Shown here: piece by piece, positions 18,328 to 26,898 of the stretch
Layout of the letters: every line of letters starts with the position of its first letter
How positions within the stretch are numbered: position 1 is the first letter of the stretch
From: Rhodobacterales bacterium HKCCE4037
GTDB taxonomy: Bacteria > Pseudomonadota > Alphaproteobacteria > Rhodobacterales > Rhodobacteraceae
Assembly (NCBI GenBank): GCA_015689645.1
Contig: WVSM01000003.1
Location: forward strand, 248,001 to 312,000
Direction: 5' to 3'
Length of the DNA: 64,000 nucleotides
Program-made: the position numbers and the translations under genes
The notes under the pieces: model-generated
Seen by the model: the letters and a program-made list of their open reading frames with translations, nothing else
Told to the model about the DNA's origin: nothing
The model's database searches: none

Positions 18328-19275
18328 ATGGCCCGGGACAGCTATGACGCATCCTATACGCGACCCGTCCGGCGTTTGCTGTTGGCGGTGCTGGTGCTGT
18401 TCCTCGTGTCGCTGGTGCTGATCTGGCGGATCGACAACCCGCGGATGGAGCGCATCCGCGCCGCGATCGTCGACCGTTACGTGCCCAACATGGAATGGGC
18501 CATGGCCCCGATCACCGGGCTGGCGCGGATGGCCGAAGACTTCCAGAGCTATACGCGCCTGTTCGAGCAAAATCAGGAGCTTCGCCGCGAATTGCAGCAG
18601 ATGCGCGCGTGGCGCGAGGCGGCGCTTCAGCTGGAGCAGGAGAATGCGCGGCTGCTCGACCTGAACCGCGTGCAGCTCGACCCGGAACTGACCTTCGTGA
18701 CCGGCATCGTGATGGCCGACAGCGGCTCCCCGTTCCGGCGCTCCGTTCTGCTGAACGTGGGCGCGCGCGACGGCATCCTCGACGGGTGGGCCACGATGGA
18801 CGGGCTTGGCGTTGTCGGACGTATCTCGGGCGTGGGCGATTCCACGTCGCGGGTGATGCTCCTGACAGACGCCTCCAGTCGCATCCCGGTGACGATCCTG
18901 CCCTCGGGCCAGCAGGCGCTTCTGATGGGCGACAATTCCGCGAACCCGGTGCTGGATTTCGTGGAGGACCCCGAAGATATCGCGGCGGGCGACCGGATCA
19001 TCACCTCGGGCGATGGCGGACTGTTCCCGCCGGGTCTGCTGGTGGGACAGGTGGTGTTCACCTCGGACCGGTTGCTGCGAGCGCGCTTGTCGGCCGATCT
19101 GCAGCGGCTGAACTTCCTGCGCGTGATGCGCAGTCATCCGGGCACGACGCTGGATGATCCGGCAGATCTGATCGGTCCGCCATGGCCGCCCGCAGGGATG
19201 ATCGTGGACGAAGACGGCGCCATCGCGCCCGACCCCAATGCCCGAGCCGAGGCCGCTCCCCCGGCGGAGGAATGA
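18328..19275 (+). CDS. mreC: Rod shape-determining protein MreC
   Basis: Single-pass periplasmic scaffold linking MreB to the PBP2/RodA synthase. Residues about 12-35 are the membrane helix, residues about 70-115 are a coiled coil (EQNQELRRELQQMRAWREAALQLEQENARLLDLN), and the rest is the two-barrel domain with VGARDGILDGW, LLTDASSRIPV and GDRIITSGDGGLFPPGLLVG. The length of 315 residues is normal. It follows mreB by 27 bases. Confidence 0.95.
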   Translation: MARDSYDASYTRPVRRLLLAVLVLFLVSLVLIWRIDNPRMERIRAAIVDRYVPNMEWAMAPITGLARMAEDFQSYTRLFEQNQELRRELQQMRAWREAALQLEQENARLLDLNRVQLDPELTFVTGIVMADSGSPFRRSVLLNVGARDGILDGWATMDGLGVVGRISGVGDSTSRVMLLTDASSRIPVTILPSGQQALLMGDNSANPVLDFVEDPEDIAAGDRIITSGDGGLFPPGLLVGQVVFTSDRLLRARLSADLQRLNFLRVMRSHPGTTLDDPADLIGPPWPPAGMIVDEDGAIAPDPNARAEAAPPAEE

Positions 19276-19276
19276 C

Positions 19277-19804
19277 ATGAGCGCGCTATCTGCCCGCCAC
19301 GTCTGGACCTACCGATTGCTGTTCGTGCTGATCTGCCTCGTGCTCATCACGCTGAAACTCTTGCCATTGAACCTCGCGGACCGTGGTGTGCCGGGGCCGG
19401 ACCTGCTTCTGCTTCTGGCCTTTGCCTGGATGGTGCGGCAACCTGCGGTGGTGCCGCTCGGCATCCTTCTGTTGGTGTTCCTGCTGGCAGATTTCCTGTT
19501 CCAGCGCCCGCCCGGCCTCTGGACGCTTCTGGTGATCTTCGCCTCCGAATACCTGCGGCGCAGGCGGCTCGCGATGACGGAATTCCCGTTCCTGGTGGAA
19601 TGGGGCGCCGTCGCCATCGCCGTCATGGGCATGGTTCTGCTCAATCGGCTGGTTTTGTGGATTCTGCTGGTGGATCTCGATCCGCTGGGGCTTACCCTCG
19701 TGCAGGGCATTGTCACGATCGTGACCTACCCGATTGTCGTTGCCGTCTCGAAATATATCTTCGGATTGCGTAAACTCGGCCCTGCCGAGCTCGAAGCCCT
19801 GTAG
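19277..19804 (+). CDS. mreD: Rod shape-determining protein MreD
   Basis: The ATG at 19277, one base after the mreC stop, gives a 175-residue integral membrane protein with about five helices. PDLLLLLAFAWMVRQP and LADFLFQRPPGLWTL are typical of alphaproteobacterial MreD. It works with MreC in the elongasome. The position between mreC and mrdA supports the call more than the sequence alone. Confidence 0.92.
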   Translation: MSALSARHVWTYRLLFVLICLVLITLKLLPLNLADRGVPGPDLLLLLAFAWMVRQPAVVPLGILLLVFLLADFLFQRPPGLWTLLVIFASEYLRRRRLAMTEFPFLVEWGAVAIAVMGMVLLNRLVLWILLVDLDPLGLTLVQGIVTIVTYPIVVAVSKYIFGLRKLGPAELEAL

Positions 19805-19842
19805 AAGCCCTGTAACCGTCTGCCACCCCGTGAAGCCCGCCC

Positions 19843-21801
19843 ATGAAACGCACCCAACGTGAAATCGAGGACAGCGTCCGCACGATTACCCGCCGCAGTC
19901 TCGTGGTCGGGGGGCTTTTCGCGGGAACAGGTGCGGTTCTCGCCGGCCGGATGCGCTATCTGCAGGTCGAGCGCGCCGACGATTTCCGGCTTTTGGCCGA
20001 GGAAAATCGCATCAACCTGCGGCTTCTGCCGCCAGCGCGCGGGCTGATCTTCGACCGGCGCGGCGTGCTTCTGGCGGGCAACGAGCAGAACTATCGCATC
20101 ACCATCGTGCGCGAGGATGCGGGCGACGTGGACGCGGTGCTGGACGAGGTCGCGCGGCTCGTGAACCTTGACCTCGTGACGCTCGAACGCGCGCGCGAGG
20201 AGATTCGCAACCGCCCCTCCTTTGTGCCCGTGACGATTGCCGACCGCCTCAGCTGGGAGGAATTGTCCGCCGTCGCCGTCAACGCCCCCGCCCTGCCCGG
20301 CGTAAACCCCGAAGTGGGCCTCAGCCGCGTCTATCCGCTTGGCGCCGATTTCGCCCATGTGGTCGGCTACGTCGGCCCCGTCTCCGACTGGTACCTGCAA
20401 CAGACCGGTGACACCGACCCGGTCCTGCAGATCCCCGATTTCCAGGTCGGGCGCTACAATATCGAGGACAAGGCAGAAAGCATGCTGCGCGGTCGCGCGG
20501 GCACCAGCCGGGTCGAGGTCAACGCCTCCGGCCGGATCATGCGCGAGCTGGACCGCGACCCGGCAACCCCCGGCAGCGACGTGCAGCTGACGGTGGACGC
20601 AGGCCTTCAGAACTACGTCGAGGCGCGGCTGGAGGGCGAAAGCGCCGGGGCCGTCATCATGGATTGCCAGACCGGCGACCTCCTGGCGCTGGCTTCCGCC
20701 CCGACCTTCGACCCGAACCTCTTCGTACGTGGCATTTCCACGACCCAGTGGAACGGGTTGAACAACGATCCGTACCGCCCCCTGGCCAACAAGGCGACGC
20801 AAGGCCTCTACCCGCCGGGGTCCACATACAAGATGATCGTGGCGCTGGCCGCGCTGGAAGGCGGCTTTGTCACCGCGAACGAGACGGTGTCGTGCCCCGG
20901 CCATATGGAGGTCGGCAACCGGCGCTTCCACTGCTGGCGGCGCGGCGGGCATGGGCGCGTGGATATTGTCGGCGCGATCATGGAATCCTGCGACGTCTAT
21001 TTCTACGAACTCGCGCAGCGTGTCGGGATCGAGAACATATCGGCGATGGCGCGGCGGTTCGGATGCGGCGTCAGGCACGATCTGCCGATGAGCGGCGTCG
21101 CCGAAGGGCTGGCCCCGACGATGGAATGGAAGCGCCGCCGCTTCGACCAGGATTGGGTCGTGGGCGACACGCTCAACGCCTCCATCGGTCAGGGCTTCGT
21201 CCTGTCCTCGCCACTGCATCTCGCCGTGATGACTGCACGCCTCGCCACCGGAAGGATGATTGAACCAACCCTCGTCCGGTCGGTCAACGGTGTCCCCTCG
21301 GACCGGCCTGAACCGGAAGACCTCGGGATCAACCCCGACCATTTGGCCCTGGTGCACGAAGGCATGTGGCGCGTCACCAACAGCAGCCGCGGCACCGCCT
21401 ACCGGTATCGCGCCGACGACGAAGGGTTCGCATTCGCCGGCAAGACCGGCACTAGCCAGGTCCGCAACATCACCGCCGCCGAACGCGCGGCAGGCGTGAT
21501 CCGGAACGAGGATCTCCCGTGGGAGCGGCGTGACCACGGCCTGTTCGTGGGCTTCGCACCCTACAACAACCCACGCTACGCCGCCGCCGTCATCGTCGAA
21601 CATGGCGGCGGGTCCGCAGCCGCCGCCCCAATCGCCCGCGACATCCTGCTGCGCGCCCAGGTGGGTGACGTGCCCCCGCCCGAACTTTACCCCGTCAGCC
21701 TGCGCCGCAGCATCGAGGCCATGCATGGCGAGATGCGTATTTTCGATGCACCGCCGCAGCCATCCGGCCGCACCCCCGGCCACGGGGGGCAAGGCGCGTG
21801 A
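19843..21801 (+). CDS. mrdA: Penicillin-binding protein 2 (peptidoglycan transpeptidase)
   Basis: Elongation-specific class B transpeptidase. After one N-terminal membrane segment come the dimerisation domain (LPPARGLIFDRRGVLLAGN) and the catalytic domain with STYK at 327-330, SCD at 382-384 and KTG at 534-536. The length is 652 residues. Its stop overlaps the GTG start of rodA by three bases, so the two subunits of the synthase are made together. Confidence 0.96.
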   Translation: MKRTQREIEDSVRTITRRSLVVGGLFAGTGAVLAGRMRYLQVERADDFRLLAEENRINLRLLPPARGLIFDRRGVLLAGNEQNYRITIVREDAGDVDAVLDEVARLVNLDLVTLERAREEIRNRPSFVPVTIADRLSWEELSAVAVNAPALPGVNPEVGLSRVYPLGADFAHVVGYVGPVSDWYLQQTGDTDPVLQIPDFQVGRYNIEDKAESMLRGRAGTSRVEVNASGRIMRELDRDPATPGSDVQLTVDAGLQNYVEARLEGESAGAVIMDCQTGDLLALASAPTFDPNLFVRGISTTQWNGLNNDPYRPLANKATQGLYPPGSTYKMIVALAALEGGFVTANETVSCPGHMEVGNRRFHCWRRGGHGRVDIVGAIMESCDVYFYELAQRVGIENISAMARRFGCGVRHDLPMSGVAEGLAPTMEWKRRRFDQDWVVGDTLNASIGQGFVLSSPLHLAVMTARLATGRMIEPTLVRSVNGVPSDRPEPEDLGINPDHLALVHEGMWRVTNSSRGTAYRYRADDEGFAFAGKTGTSQVRNITAAERAAGVIRNEDLPWERRDHGLFVGFAPYNNPRYAAAVIVEHGGGSAAAAPIARDILLRAQVGDVPPPELYPVSLRRSIEAMHGEMRIFDAPPQPSGRTPGHGGQGA

Positions 21802-22937
21802 GTTTTCTCGAATACCACGTCAAATCCACGCCGACGGGCTGGCGCAAGATCCTGCACCTCAACTGGGCGCTGGCGCTTTTGCTGGTCACGGTCGCCTGCG
21901 TGGGCTTCCTGATGCTCTACTCGGTCGCCGGGGGCTCGTTCCAGCCTTGGGCCGAGCCGCAGATGGAACGTTTCGCGCTTGGCTTCACCGCGATGATCAT
22001 CGTGGCGCTCGTCCCGATTTGGTTCTGGCGCAACATGTCGGTTCTGGCCTACGCGGTCTCGATCCTGTTGCTGCTCTACGTGGAGTTCTTCGGGGCCACG
22101 GGCGGCGGCGCACAGCGCTGGATCGACCTTGGCTTCATGCGGCTGCAACCGTCGGAGATGGCGAAGGTCACGGTCGTGATGATGCTCGCGGCCTATTACG
22201 ACTGGCTCGACATCGACAAGGTCTCGAACCCGCTTTACGTGGCGATCCCGCTGCTCATCATTGGCCTTCCCGTCGGGCTGACCTTCATCCAGCCCGACCT
22301 CGGCACCTCGCTTCTGATCATGATGGGCGGCGGCGCGGTGATCTTCCTGGCGGGCGTGCATTGGCTCTATTTCGCCACCGTGATCGCCATGGGCGTGGGC
22401 GCGGTGACGGCGGTCTTCGCCAGCCGGGGCACGTCCTGGGCTCTGCTGGCCGATTACCAATATGCCCGGATCGACACCTTCCTCGACCCCACCCGTGACC
22501 CTCTGGGCGCGGGTTATCACATCACGCAGAGCCAGATCGCGCTCGGCTCCGGCGGCTGGACCGGGCGCGGCTTCATGCAGGGCACCCAGATCCGCGGCGA
22601 CTTCCTGCCCGAAAGCCACACCGACTTCATCTTCCCGACGCTGGCCGAGGAATTCGGATTCGTCGGCGCGGCATCGCTGTTGCTGCTCTACATCCTGATC
22701 CTCGTCTTCTGCATCGCCACGGCGCTGATGGCGCGCGAACGATATGCCTCGCTGGTGGTGATGGGCGTGGCCGTCACCTTCTTCCTCTATTTCTCGATCA
22801 ACATGGCGATGGTCATGGGGCTTGCGCCGGTTGTGGGTGTGCCCCTGCCACTGGTCAGTTATGGCGGCTCGGCGATGCTGGTGCTAATGGTGGCCTTCGG
22901 CCTCGTCCAATCAGCCCATATCCACAGAGCACGCTAG
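21798..22937 (+). CDS. rodA: Rod shape-determining protein RodA (SEDS glycosyltransferase)
   Basis: Polymerises lipid II into glycan strands for side-wall growth. The start is a GTG inside GTGA at the mrdA stop. The 379 residues make about ten helices with the SEDS signatures GGAQRWIDLGFMRLQPSEMAK, LIQPDLGTS (written here as FIQPDLGTSLLI), LPESHTDFIFPTLAEEFGFVG and VGVPLPLVSYGGSAML. One base separates it from the next gene. Confidence 0.97.
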   Translation: MSFLEYHVKSTPTGWRKILHLNWALALLLVTVACVGFLMLYSVAGGSFQPWAEPQMERFALGFTAMIIVALVPIWFWRNMSVLAYAVSILLLLYVEFFGATGGGAQRWIDLGFMRLQPSEMAKVTVVMMLAAYYDWLDIDKVSNPLYVAIPLLIIGLPVGLTFIQPDLGTSLLIMMGGGAVIFLAGVHWLYFATVIAMGVGAVTAVFASRGTSWALLADYQYARIDTFLDPTRDPLGAGYHITQSQIALGSGGWTGRGFMQGTQIRGDFLPESHTDFIFPTLAEEFGFVGAASLLLLYILILVFCIATALMARERYASLVVMGVAVTFFLYFSINMAMVMGLAPVVGVPLPLVSYGGSAMLVLMVAFGLVQSAHIHRAR

Positions 22938-22938
22938 A

Positions 22939-23883
22939 ATGTCCGACCCTGTTATCCTGTTCGCCGCCCGGCCTGACCGGTGGCCCGTCTACGAGGCGCC
23001 GTTGCGCCGCGCCCTTTCCGCGGCCGGAGTATCCGACGCCGGCCTGACGCTGGAGGCCGCGCCCGAGACGGTCGACTACATCGTCTACGCCCCGAATTCC
23101 GAGGTGCAGGATTTCGCCCCCTATACTCGCCTGAAGGCTGTGCTGAACCTCTGGGCCGGGGTGGAGCAGATCGTAGGAAACGAGACGCTCAAGGTGCCGC
23201 TGGCCCGCATGGTCGATGTCGGAATGACCGACGGCATGGTGCAATGGTGTGTGGGCCATGCGCTGCGCCATCACCTCGGGATGGATGTCCATATCCTCGG
23301 GCAGGACGGCGAATGGCGCAACGACGCGCCGCCACCGCCCTTGCCGCAAGACCGATCCGTCGTGGTGTTCGGCTTGGGCGAACTGGGCAGCGCCGTGGCA
23401 GAGACGCTGGTGAAGCTCGGCTTCGATGTCGCCGGTTGGGCGCGGTCCGAAAAGCAGATCGAAGGCGTGACCTGTTTCGCGGGAGAAGCCGGGCTGCCCG
23501 ACGCCTTGGCACGGGCCGAGATTGCAATCCTGCTGCTGCCCGATACGCCCGCGACGACGAACCTGCTCGATGCCGAGGCGTTGGCCCGGATGCCAAAAGG
23601 CGCTTTCATCGTCAATCCGGGGCGCGGTCCGCTGATCGACGACGACGCTTTGCTGGCGGCGCTGGACGCAAGCCAGATCGGCCACGCGACGCTCGACGTC
23701 TTCCGCGTCGAGCCGCTGCCGAAGGAGCACCCGTTCTGGGCGCATCCGGGCGTGACGGTCACGCCCCATGTCGCGTCGGAGACACGGCCCGATACCGCCT
23801 CCCAGGTGATCGCGGAGAACATCCGTCGCGGTGAGGCGGGAGAGCCCTTCCTGCATGTCGTGGACCGGGACGCGGGCTACTAA
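22939..23883 (+). CDS. Glyoxylate/hydroxypyruvate reductase A-like 2-hydroxyacid dehydrogenase
   Basis: The 314-residue product is a D-2-hydroxyacid dehydrogenase of the GhrA subgroup: LNLWAGVEQIV and VDVGMTDGMVQWC near the catalytic domain, the NAD(P) loop VVFGLGELGSAVA, FIVNPGRGPLIDDDAL with the catalytic Arg region, and a terminal HVASETRPDTASQVIAENIRR carrying the catalytic His. It reduces glyoxylate or hydroxypyruvate with NADPH. It follows rodA by one base but is functionally unrelated; its end overlaps the convergent SseB gene by four bases. Confidence 0.9.
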   Translation: MSDPVILFAARPDRWPVYEAPLRRALSAAGVSDAGLTLEAAPETVDYIVYAPNSEVQDFAPYTRLKAVLNLWAGVEQIVGNETLKVPLARMVDVGMTDGMVQWCVGHALRHHLGMDVHILGQDGEWRNDAPPPPLPQDRSVVVFGLGELGSAVAETLVKLGFDVAGWARSEKQIEGVTCFAGEAGLPDALARAEIAILLLPDTPATTNLLDAEALARMPKGAFIVNPGRGPLIDDDALLAALDASQIGHATLDVFRVEPLPKEHPFWAHPGVTVTPHVASETRPDTASQVIAENIRRGEAGEPFLHVVDRDAGY

Positions 23884-24653
23884 CGCAGGCGCGGCGGCTG
23901 GTTCGGGTCGGTTCCGGGGGCTTTCATTGCCACGGGCTCTTCCGGTTGCGGCAGGTCGAAGCGCAGCCCCACCTTCGCGAGACGAGCGCAGAACGGGTCA
24001 CTGGCACGGAAGAAGCCGACGTCCAGACTGGCCGCTTCGAGACCCGAGAACGTCAGCGCCTCGCCCACCATCCGCGCCAATGCGCCCTCTGCGCCGGGGG
24101 CCGGATCGATGAAGGCAAGAAGGTGGCTTTGGCGGCCGCCGGAGAACCGGGTGCCGACGAGGTAGGCCATCGTCGCGCGGCCCGTCGCGGAGGCGAGGCG
24201 CAGGTCCAGTGCGGTCAGAAGCGCCTCGGGCAGGTTCTTCGGCGGCAGGACTTCCTCTGGCTGATCCTCCACCTCGGCAGGTTCGGCGGAGAGGACGCCA
24301 GCGAGCCAGGCCATCGCCTCGTTCTCCAGCACTGTTTCCGACGCCGCGCCGAGGTTGATGCCGAGGCCAAGGCCCGCGTCCTTCAGCATCCCCGCAAGCG
24401 CGCGGCCCGACATCGCGGCGTAGGGCGCGCCGGCGCCGGCGAAATCGGCCAGCCGTTCGTCGCGATCGAAGGCGAGCACGAGGTCGGCCCCTTCCACCGT
24501 GAAGACACGAGGGCGAATGCGGTCGCCGTCGGCCTCGTCCTCCAGCAGCAGAACCAGTTCCGAGGCGGCGAGGCGGTCGAACCACGCGAGCCGCGCGGCG
24601 GTGTCGTCGGGGTTCTCGGACATGGCGGCGAAAGCGGTGTCGAGTGGCGTCAT
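23880..24653 (-). CDS. SseB family protein
   Basis: The ATG at 24653 overlaps the upstream glycosylase stop by four bases, which sets the start; the frame remains open farther upstream but is there out of phase with the glycosylase gene. The 257 residues resemble SseB N-terminal domain proteins: FTVEGADLVLAFDRDERLADF, PYAAMSGRALAGML, GLGLGINLGAASETVLE. The function of these stand-alone cytoplasmic proteins is not known. Confidence 0.82.
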   Translation of the reverse strand: MTPLDTAFAAMSENPDDTAARLAWFDRLAASELVLLLEDEADGDRIRPRVFTVEGADLVLAFDRDERLADFAGAGAPYAAMSGRALAGMLKDAGLGLGINLGAASETVLENEAMAWLAGVLSAEPAEVEDQPEEVLPPKNLPEALLTALDLRLASATGRATMAYLVGTRFSGGRQSHLLAFIDPAPGAEGALARMVGEALTFSGLEAASLDVGFFRASDPFCARLAKVGLRFDLPQPEEPVAMKAPGTDPNQPPRLR

Positions 24654-25246
24654 TCGGACAGGACCTCGGCGATGCGGGTGCGCAGGACGGGCAGAAGCTC
24701 GGCCTCCAACCACGGGTTTTTCTTCAGCCACGCGGTATTGCGCCACGAGGGATGAGGCAAGGGGAAGACGGCGGGCGCGTGGTCGCGCCACGCGGCAACT
24801 GTTTCGGTGACGCCGGACCTGGTTCCGAGGTGCCATTTCTGGGCGTAGCCGCCGATCAGGAGGGTCAGGCGGATGTCGGGGAGCGAGGCCAGCACGTCCG
24901 CGCGCCACGTCTCGGCGCAGATTTTCGGGGGCGGCAGGTCGCTGCCCTTGGCGTCGTAGCCGGGGAAGCAGAAGGCCATGGGGACGATGGCGACGCGGGA
25001 GCGGTCGTAGAAGGTGGCCTCGTCCACGCCCATCCAGTCGCGGAGGCGGTCGCCGCTCCGGTCCCAGAAGGGCGTGTTGGCTTCGTGGACCCGCATGCCC
25101 GGCGCCTGGCTGGCGATCAGGATGCGGGCGCCGGGCCGGAACCAGACCACCGGATTGGGCCTGTGCCGGGTGGCCGTGGCGACGAATCTGTCGGCGCAGA
25201 TGCGGCAGGATTTCAAGACGTGAGCAAGGTTGCACCGGTCGGTCAT
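24650..25246 (-). CDS. Uracil-DNA glycosylase family protein
   Basis: The start at 25246 (MTDRCNLAHVLKSCRICADRF) is chosen over a longer one because AAGGA lies just before it. The 198 residues fit the small UDG superfamily members: PVVWFRPGARILIASQAPGMRVH (motif 1, with the GQAPG-type loop as SQAPG), then VAIVPMAFCFPGYD, and a LPHPSWRNTAWLKKNPW motif 3 with the HPS-type intercalation loop. Cysteines at the N-terminus (CNL, CRIC) hint at a metal site but the spacing differs from the well-known FeS families. Repair activity is inferred. Confidence 0.87.
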   Translation of the reverse strand: MTDRCNLAHVLKSCRICADRFVATATRHRPNPVVWFRPGARILIASQAPGMRVHEANTPFWDRSGDRLRDWMGVDEATFYDRSRVAIVPMAFCFPGYDAKGSDLPPPKICAETWRADVLASLPDIRLTLLIGGYAQKWHLGTRSGVTETVAAWRDHAPAVFPLPHPSWRNTAWLKKNPWLEAELLPVLRTRIAEVLSE

Positions 25247-25285
25247 GGTCCTTGAATTACGGTTAACTACCAACAAAACAAGGGG

Positions 25286-25328
25286 GTTGCATTATTTCTA
25301 TATTTCTATAAATGTCGAAACATGCAAC
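25286..25328. promoter_or_regulatory. Candidate ArsR operator/promoter region
   Basis: An AT-rich stretch with two copies of ATTTCTATA (25293-25311) sits directly before the arsR ATG. The block is flanked by GTTGCAT at 25286-25292 and its inverted copy ATGCAAC at 25322-25328, the latter covering the start codon. ArsR-type repressors bind such short AT-rich dyads. No Shine-Dalgarno is seen before the ATG. Confidence 0.45.
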
Positions 25329-25687
25329 ATGTGATCCTGCCCGATGATGTCGACCCCGAAACCGCCGCCGAGGAGGAGCGCGTCTGCGTTGCCGCGGCCT
25401 TTGCAGCCCTCGGATCGGAGGCGCGCCTGGGTATCGTCCTGCGCCTCGTGCGGGCGGGTCCTGCCGGCATGGCGACCGGTGACCTGGGCGAGGCCGTGGG
25501 CATCGCCGGGTCAGTCCTGACCCATCACCTGAAACAGCTTACCGCCGCTGGCCTCGTCTACCAGCGCAAGGACGGACGGCGCATCCTGTCGTTCGTCGAT
25601 CACGAATTCATCGAGAACCTGTCGCATTTCCTGCTCGCGGAATGCTGCGCCGATATGAATGCCCTGAAAGGACACCGTCATGGCTGA
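25322..25687 (+). CDS. ArsR-family metal/metalloid-responsive repressor
   Basis: A 121-residue winged-helix protein: AALGSEARLGIVLRLVRAG, the recognition helix GIAGSVLTHHLKQLTAAGLVYQRKDGRRI, then a C-terminal helix with LLAECCADM. The vicinal cysteine pair near the C-terminus is a likely metalloid sensing site, as in some ArsR proteins that carry their cysteines there. The stop lies inside the start of the permease gene (8-base overlap), so the two form an auto-regulated operon. Confidence 0.88.
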   Translation: MQHVILPDDVDPETAAEEERVCVAAAFAALGSEARLGIVLRLVRAGPAGMATGDLGEAVGIAGSVLTHHLKQLTAAGLVYQRKDGRRILSFVDHEFIENLSHFLLAECCADMNALKGHRHG

Positions 25688-26705
25688 CCAGAGCGTCACC
25701 CCCCGCCTGATCCCCGACCTGTGGTCGCGTGTCGACAAGGTGGCCCTCACCGGTGCGCTGATCGTCGCGGTTCTGGCCATCTCGGACAGTAGCGCGGTCG
25801 TTCCGACCCTTCAGGAGACCGCCGATCACTGGCTCGGCACCCTGCCCTTCATCCTGTTCGCCGTCTTCGCCATCGGCGTGATGAAGGCCACCGGTTCAGA
25901 ACGGCTGCTCGACGGCGTGTTCGAGGGGCGTGAGACGCGGATGATCATTCTGGGCGCGCTGGCGGGCGGGCTGTCGCCGTTCTGTTCGTGCCAGGTGATC
26001 CCCTTCGTGGCGGCCCTTCTGGCGGCGGGTGCACCGCTGAGCGCGGTCATGGCCTTCTGGCTCGCCTCTCCGCTGATGGACCCTGCGATGTTCTCGATCA
26101 CGGCAGGCGGCATCGGCTGGGATTTCGCCGTGGCGAAAACCGTGGCCGCCGTGGGCCTTGGCGTCTTCGGCGGGCTGACCGTGAAACTCATGGCCAATTC
26201 GCCGGTCTTCGCCGACCCGCTGCGCGTGCAACCGAAGATCGGCGGCTGCTGCGGGTCGAAGAAACTGACTCTGAACTGGCGGTTCTGGGAAGAGAGCGAC
26301 CGGCGCGGCATCTTCGCGCGGACGACGTGGGAGAACTTCGTCTTCCTCGGGAAATGGCTGCTGCTGGCCTACCTGCTGCAATCGCTGATGATCGCCTATG
26401 TTCCGGCGGAACTGATCTCGACCGTGATAGGCGGCGACGGGCTTGGCCCGATCCTTCTGGGCGCCCTGGTCGGTGCACCGGCCTACCTGAACGGCTACGC
26501 GGCCGTGCCGCTGATTGCCGGGCTGATGGAACAGGGGATGAGCCCCGGGGCGGCGATGTCCTTCATGATCGCGGGCGGCGTGAGCTGCATCCCGGCGGCG
26601 GTCGCGGTCTGGGCGCTGGTCAAGCCGCGCGTCTTCGCGGCCTACCTCGGGCTGGCGCTGTCCGGCGCAGTCATCGCCGGGATCGTCTGGGGCGTCGTGG
26701 CGTGA
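25680..26705 (+). CDS. Permease of the ArsP/YraQ family
   Basis: The 341-residue membrane protein has eight to ten helices in two halves. The first half carries SPFCSCQVIPF, the conserved cysteine pair of ArsP-type permeases; a cytoplasmic loop has GGCCGSKK; the second half has LVGAPAYLNGYAAVPLIAGLMEQGMSPGAAMSFMIAGG. ArsP exports methylated or aromatic arsenicals; other family members move unknown solutes. With the ArsR gene the role is probably metalloid resistance. No arsC, arsH or arsM is seen nearby. Confidence 0.85.
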   Translation: MADQSVTPRLIPDLWSRVDKVALTGALIVAVLAISDSSAVVPTLQETADHWLGTLPFILFAVFAIGVMKATGSERLLDGVFEGRETRMIILGALAGGLSPFCSCQVIPFVAALLAAGAPLSAVMAFWLASPLMDPAMFSITAGGIGWDFAVAKTVAAVGLGVFGGLTVKLMANSPVFADPLRVQPKIGGCCGSKKLTLNWRFWEESDRRGIFARTTWENFVFLGKWLLLAYLLQSLMIAYVPAELISTVIGGDGLGPILLGALVGAPAYLNGYAAVPLIAGLMEQGMSPGAAMSFMIAGGVSCIPAAVAVWALVKPRVFAAYLGLALSGAVIAGIVWGVVA

Positions 26706-26723
26706 TCCGTCGCGCCGCCGTCT

Positions 26724-26785
26724 GAGCCGGCGCGGGCGGGGATTTCTTCAGAAATCCCACCCGGAAAACTCCAGTTTTCCGGCTC
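26724..26785. repeat. Tandem perfect hairpins after the permease gene
   Basis: GGGATTTC at 26739-26746 pairs with GAAATCCC at 26751-26758 (loop TTCA), and CCGGAAAACT at 26761-26770 pairs with AGTTTTCCGG at 26773-26782. The outer GAGCC/GGCTC (26724-26728, 26781-26785) could close both. No T-tract follows. They resemble the hairpins after leuA and after the MATE gene in build: perfect arms with A/T blocks next to the loop. Confidence 0.65.
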
Positions 26786-26898
26786 CCCTCTCTGCAAGTG
26801 CCCCATTTGAGGGCAATCTCGGCCCCGTGATGGCCCGCCCCATGGACGGCCCGATCATATTTCGGTAACCAATCCAAGAGGATCAGGGGAGAGACCGC

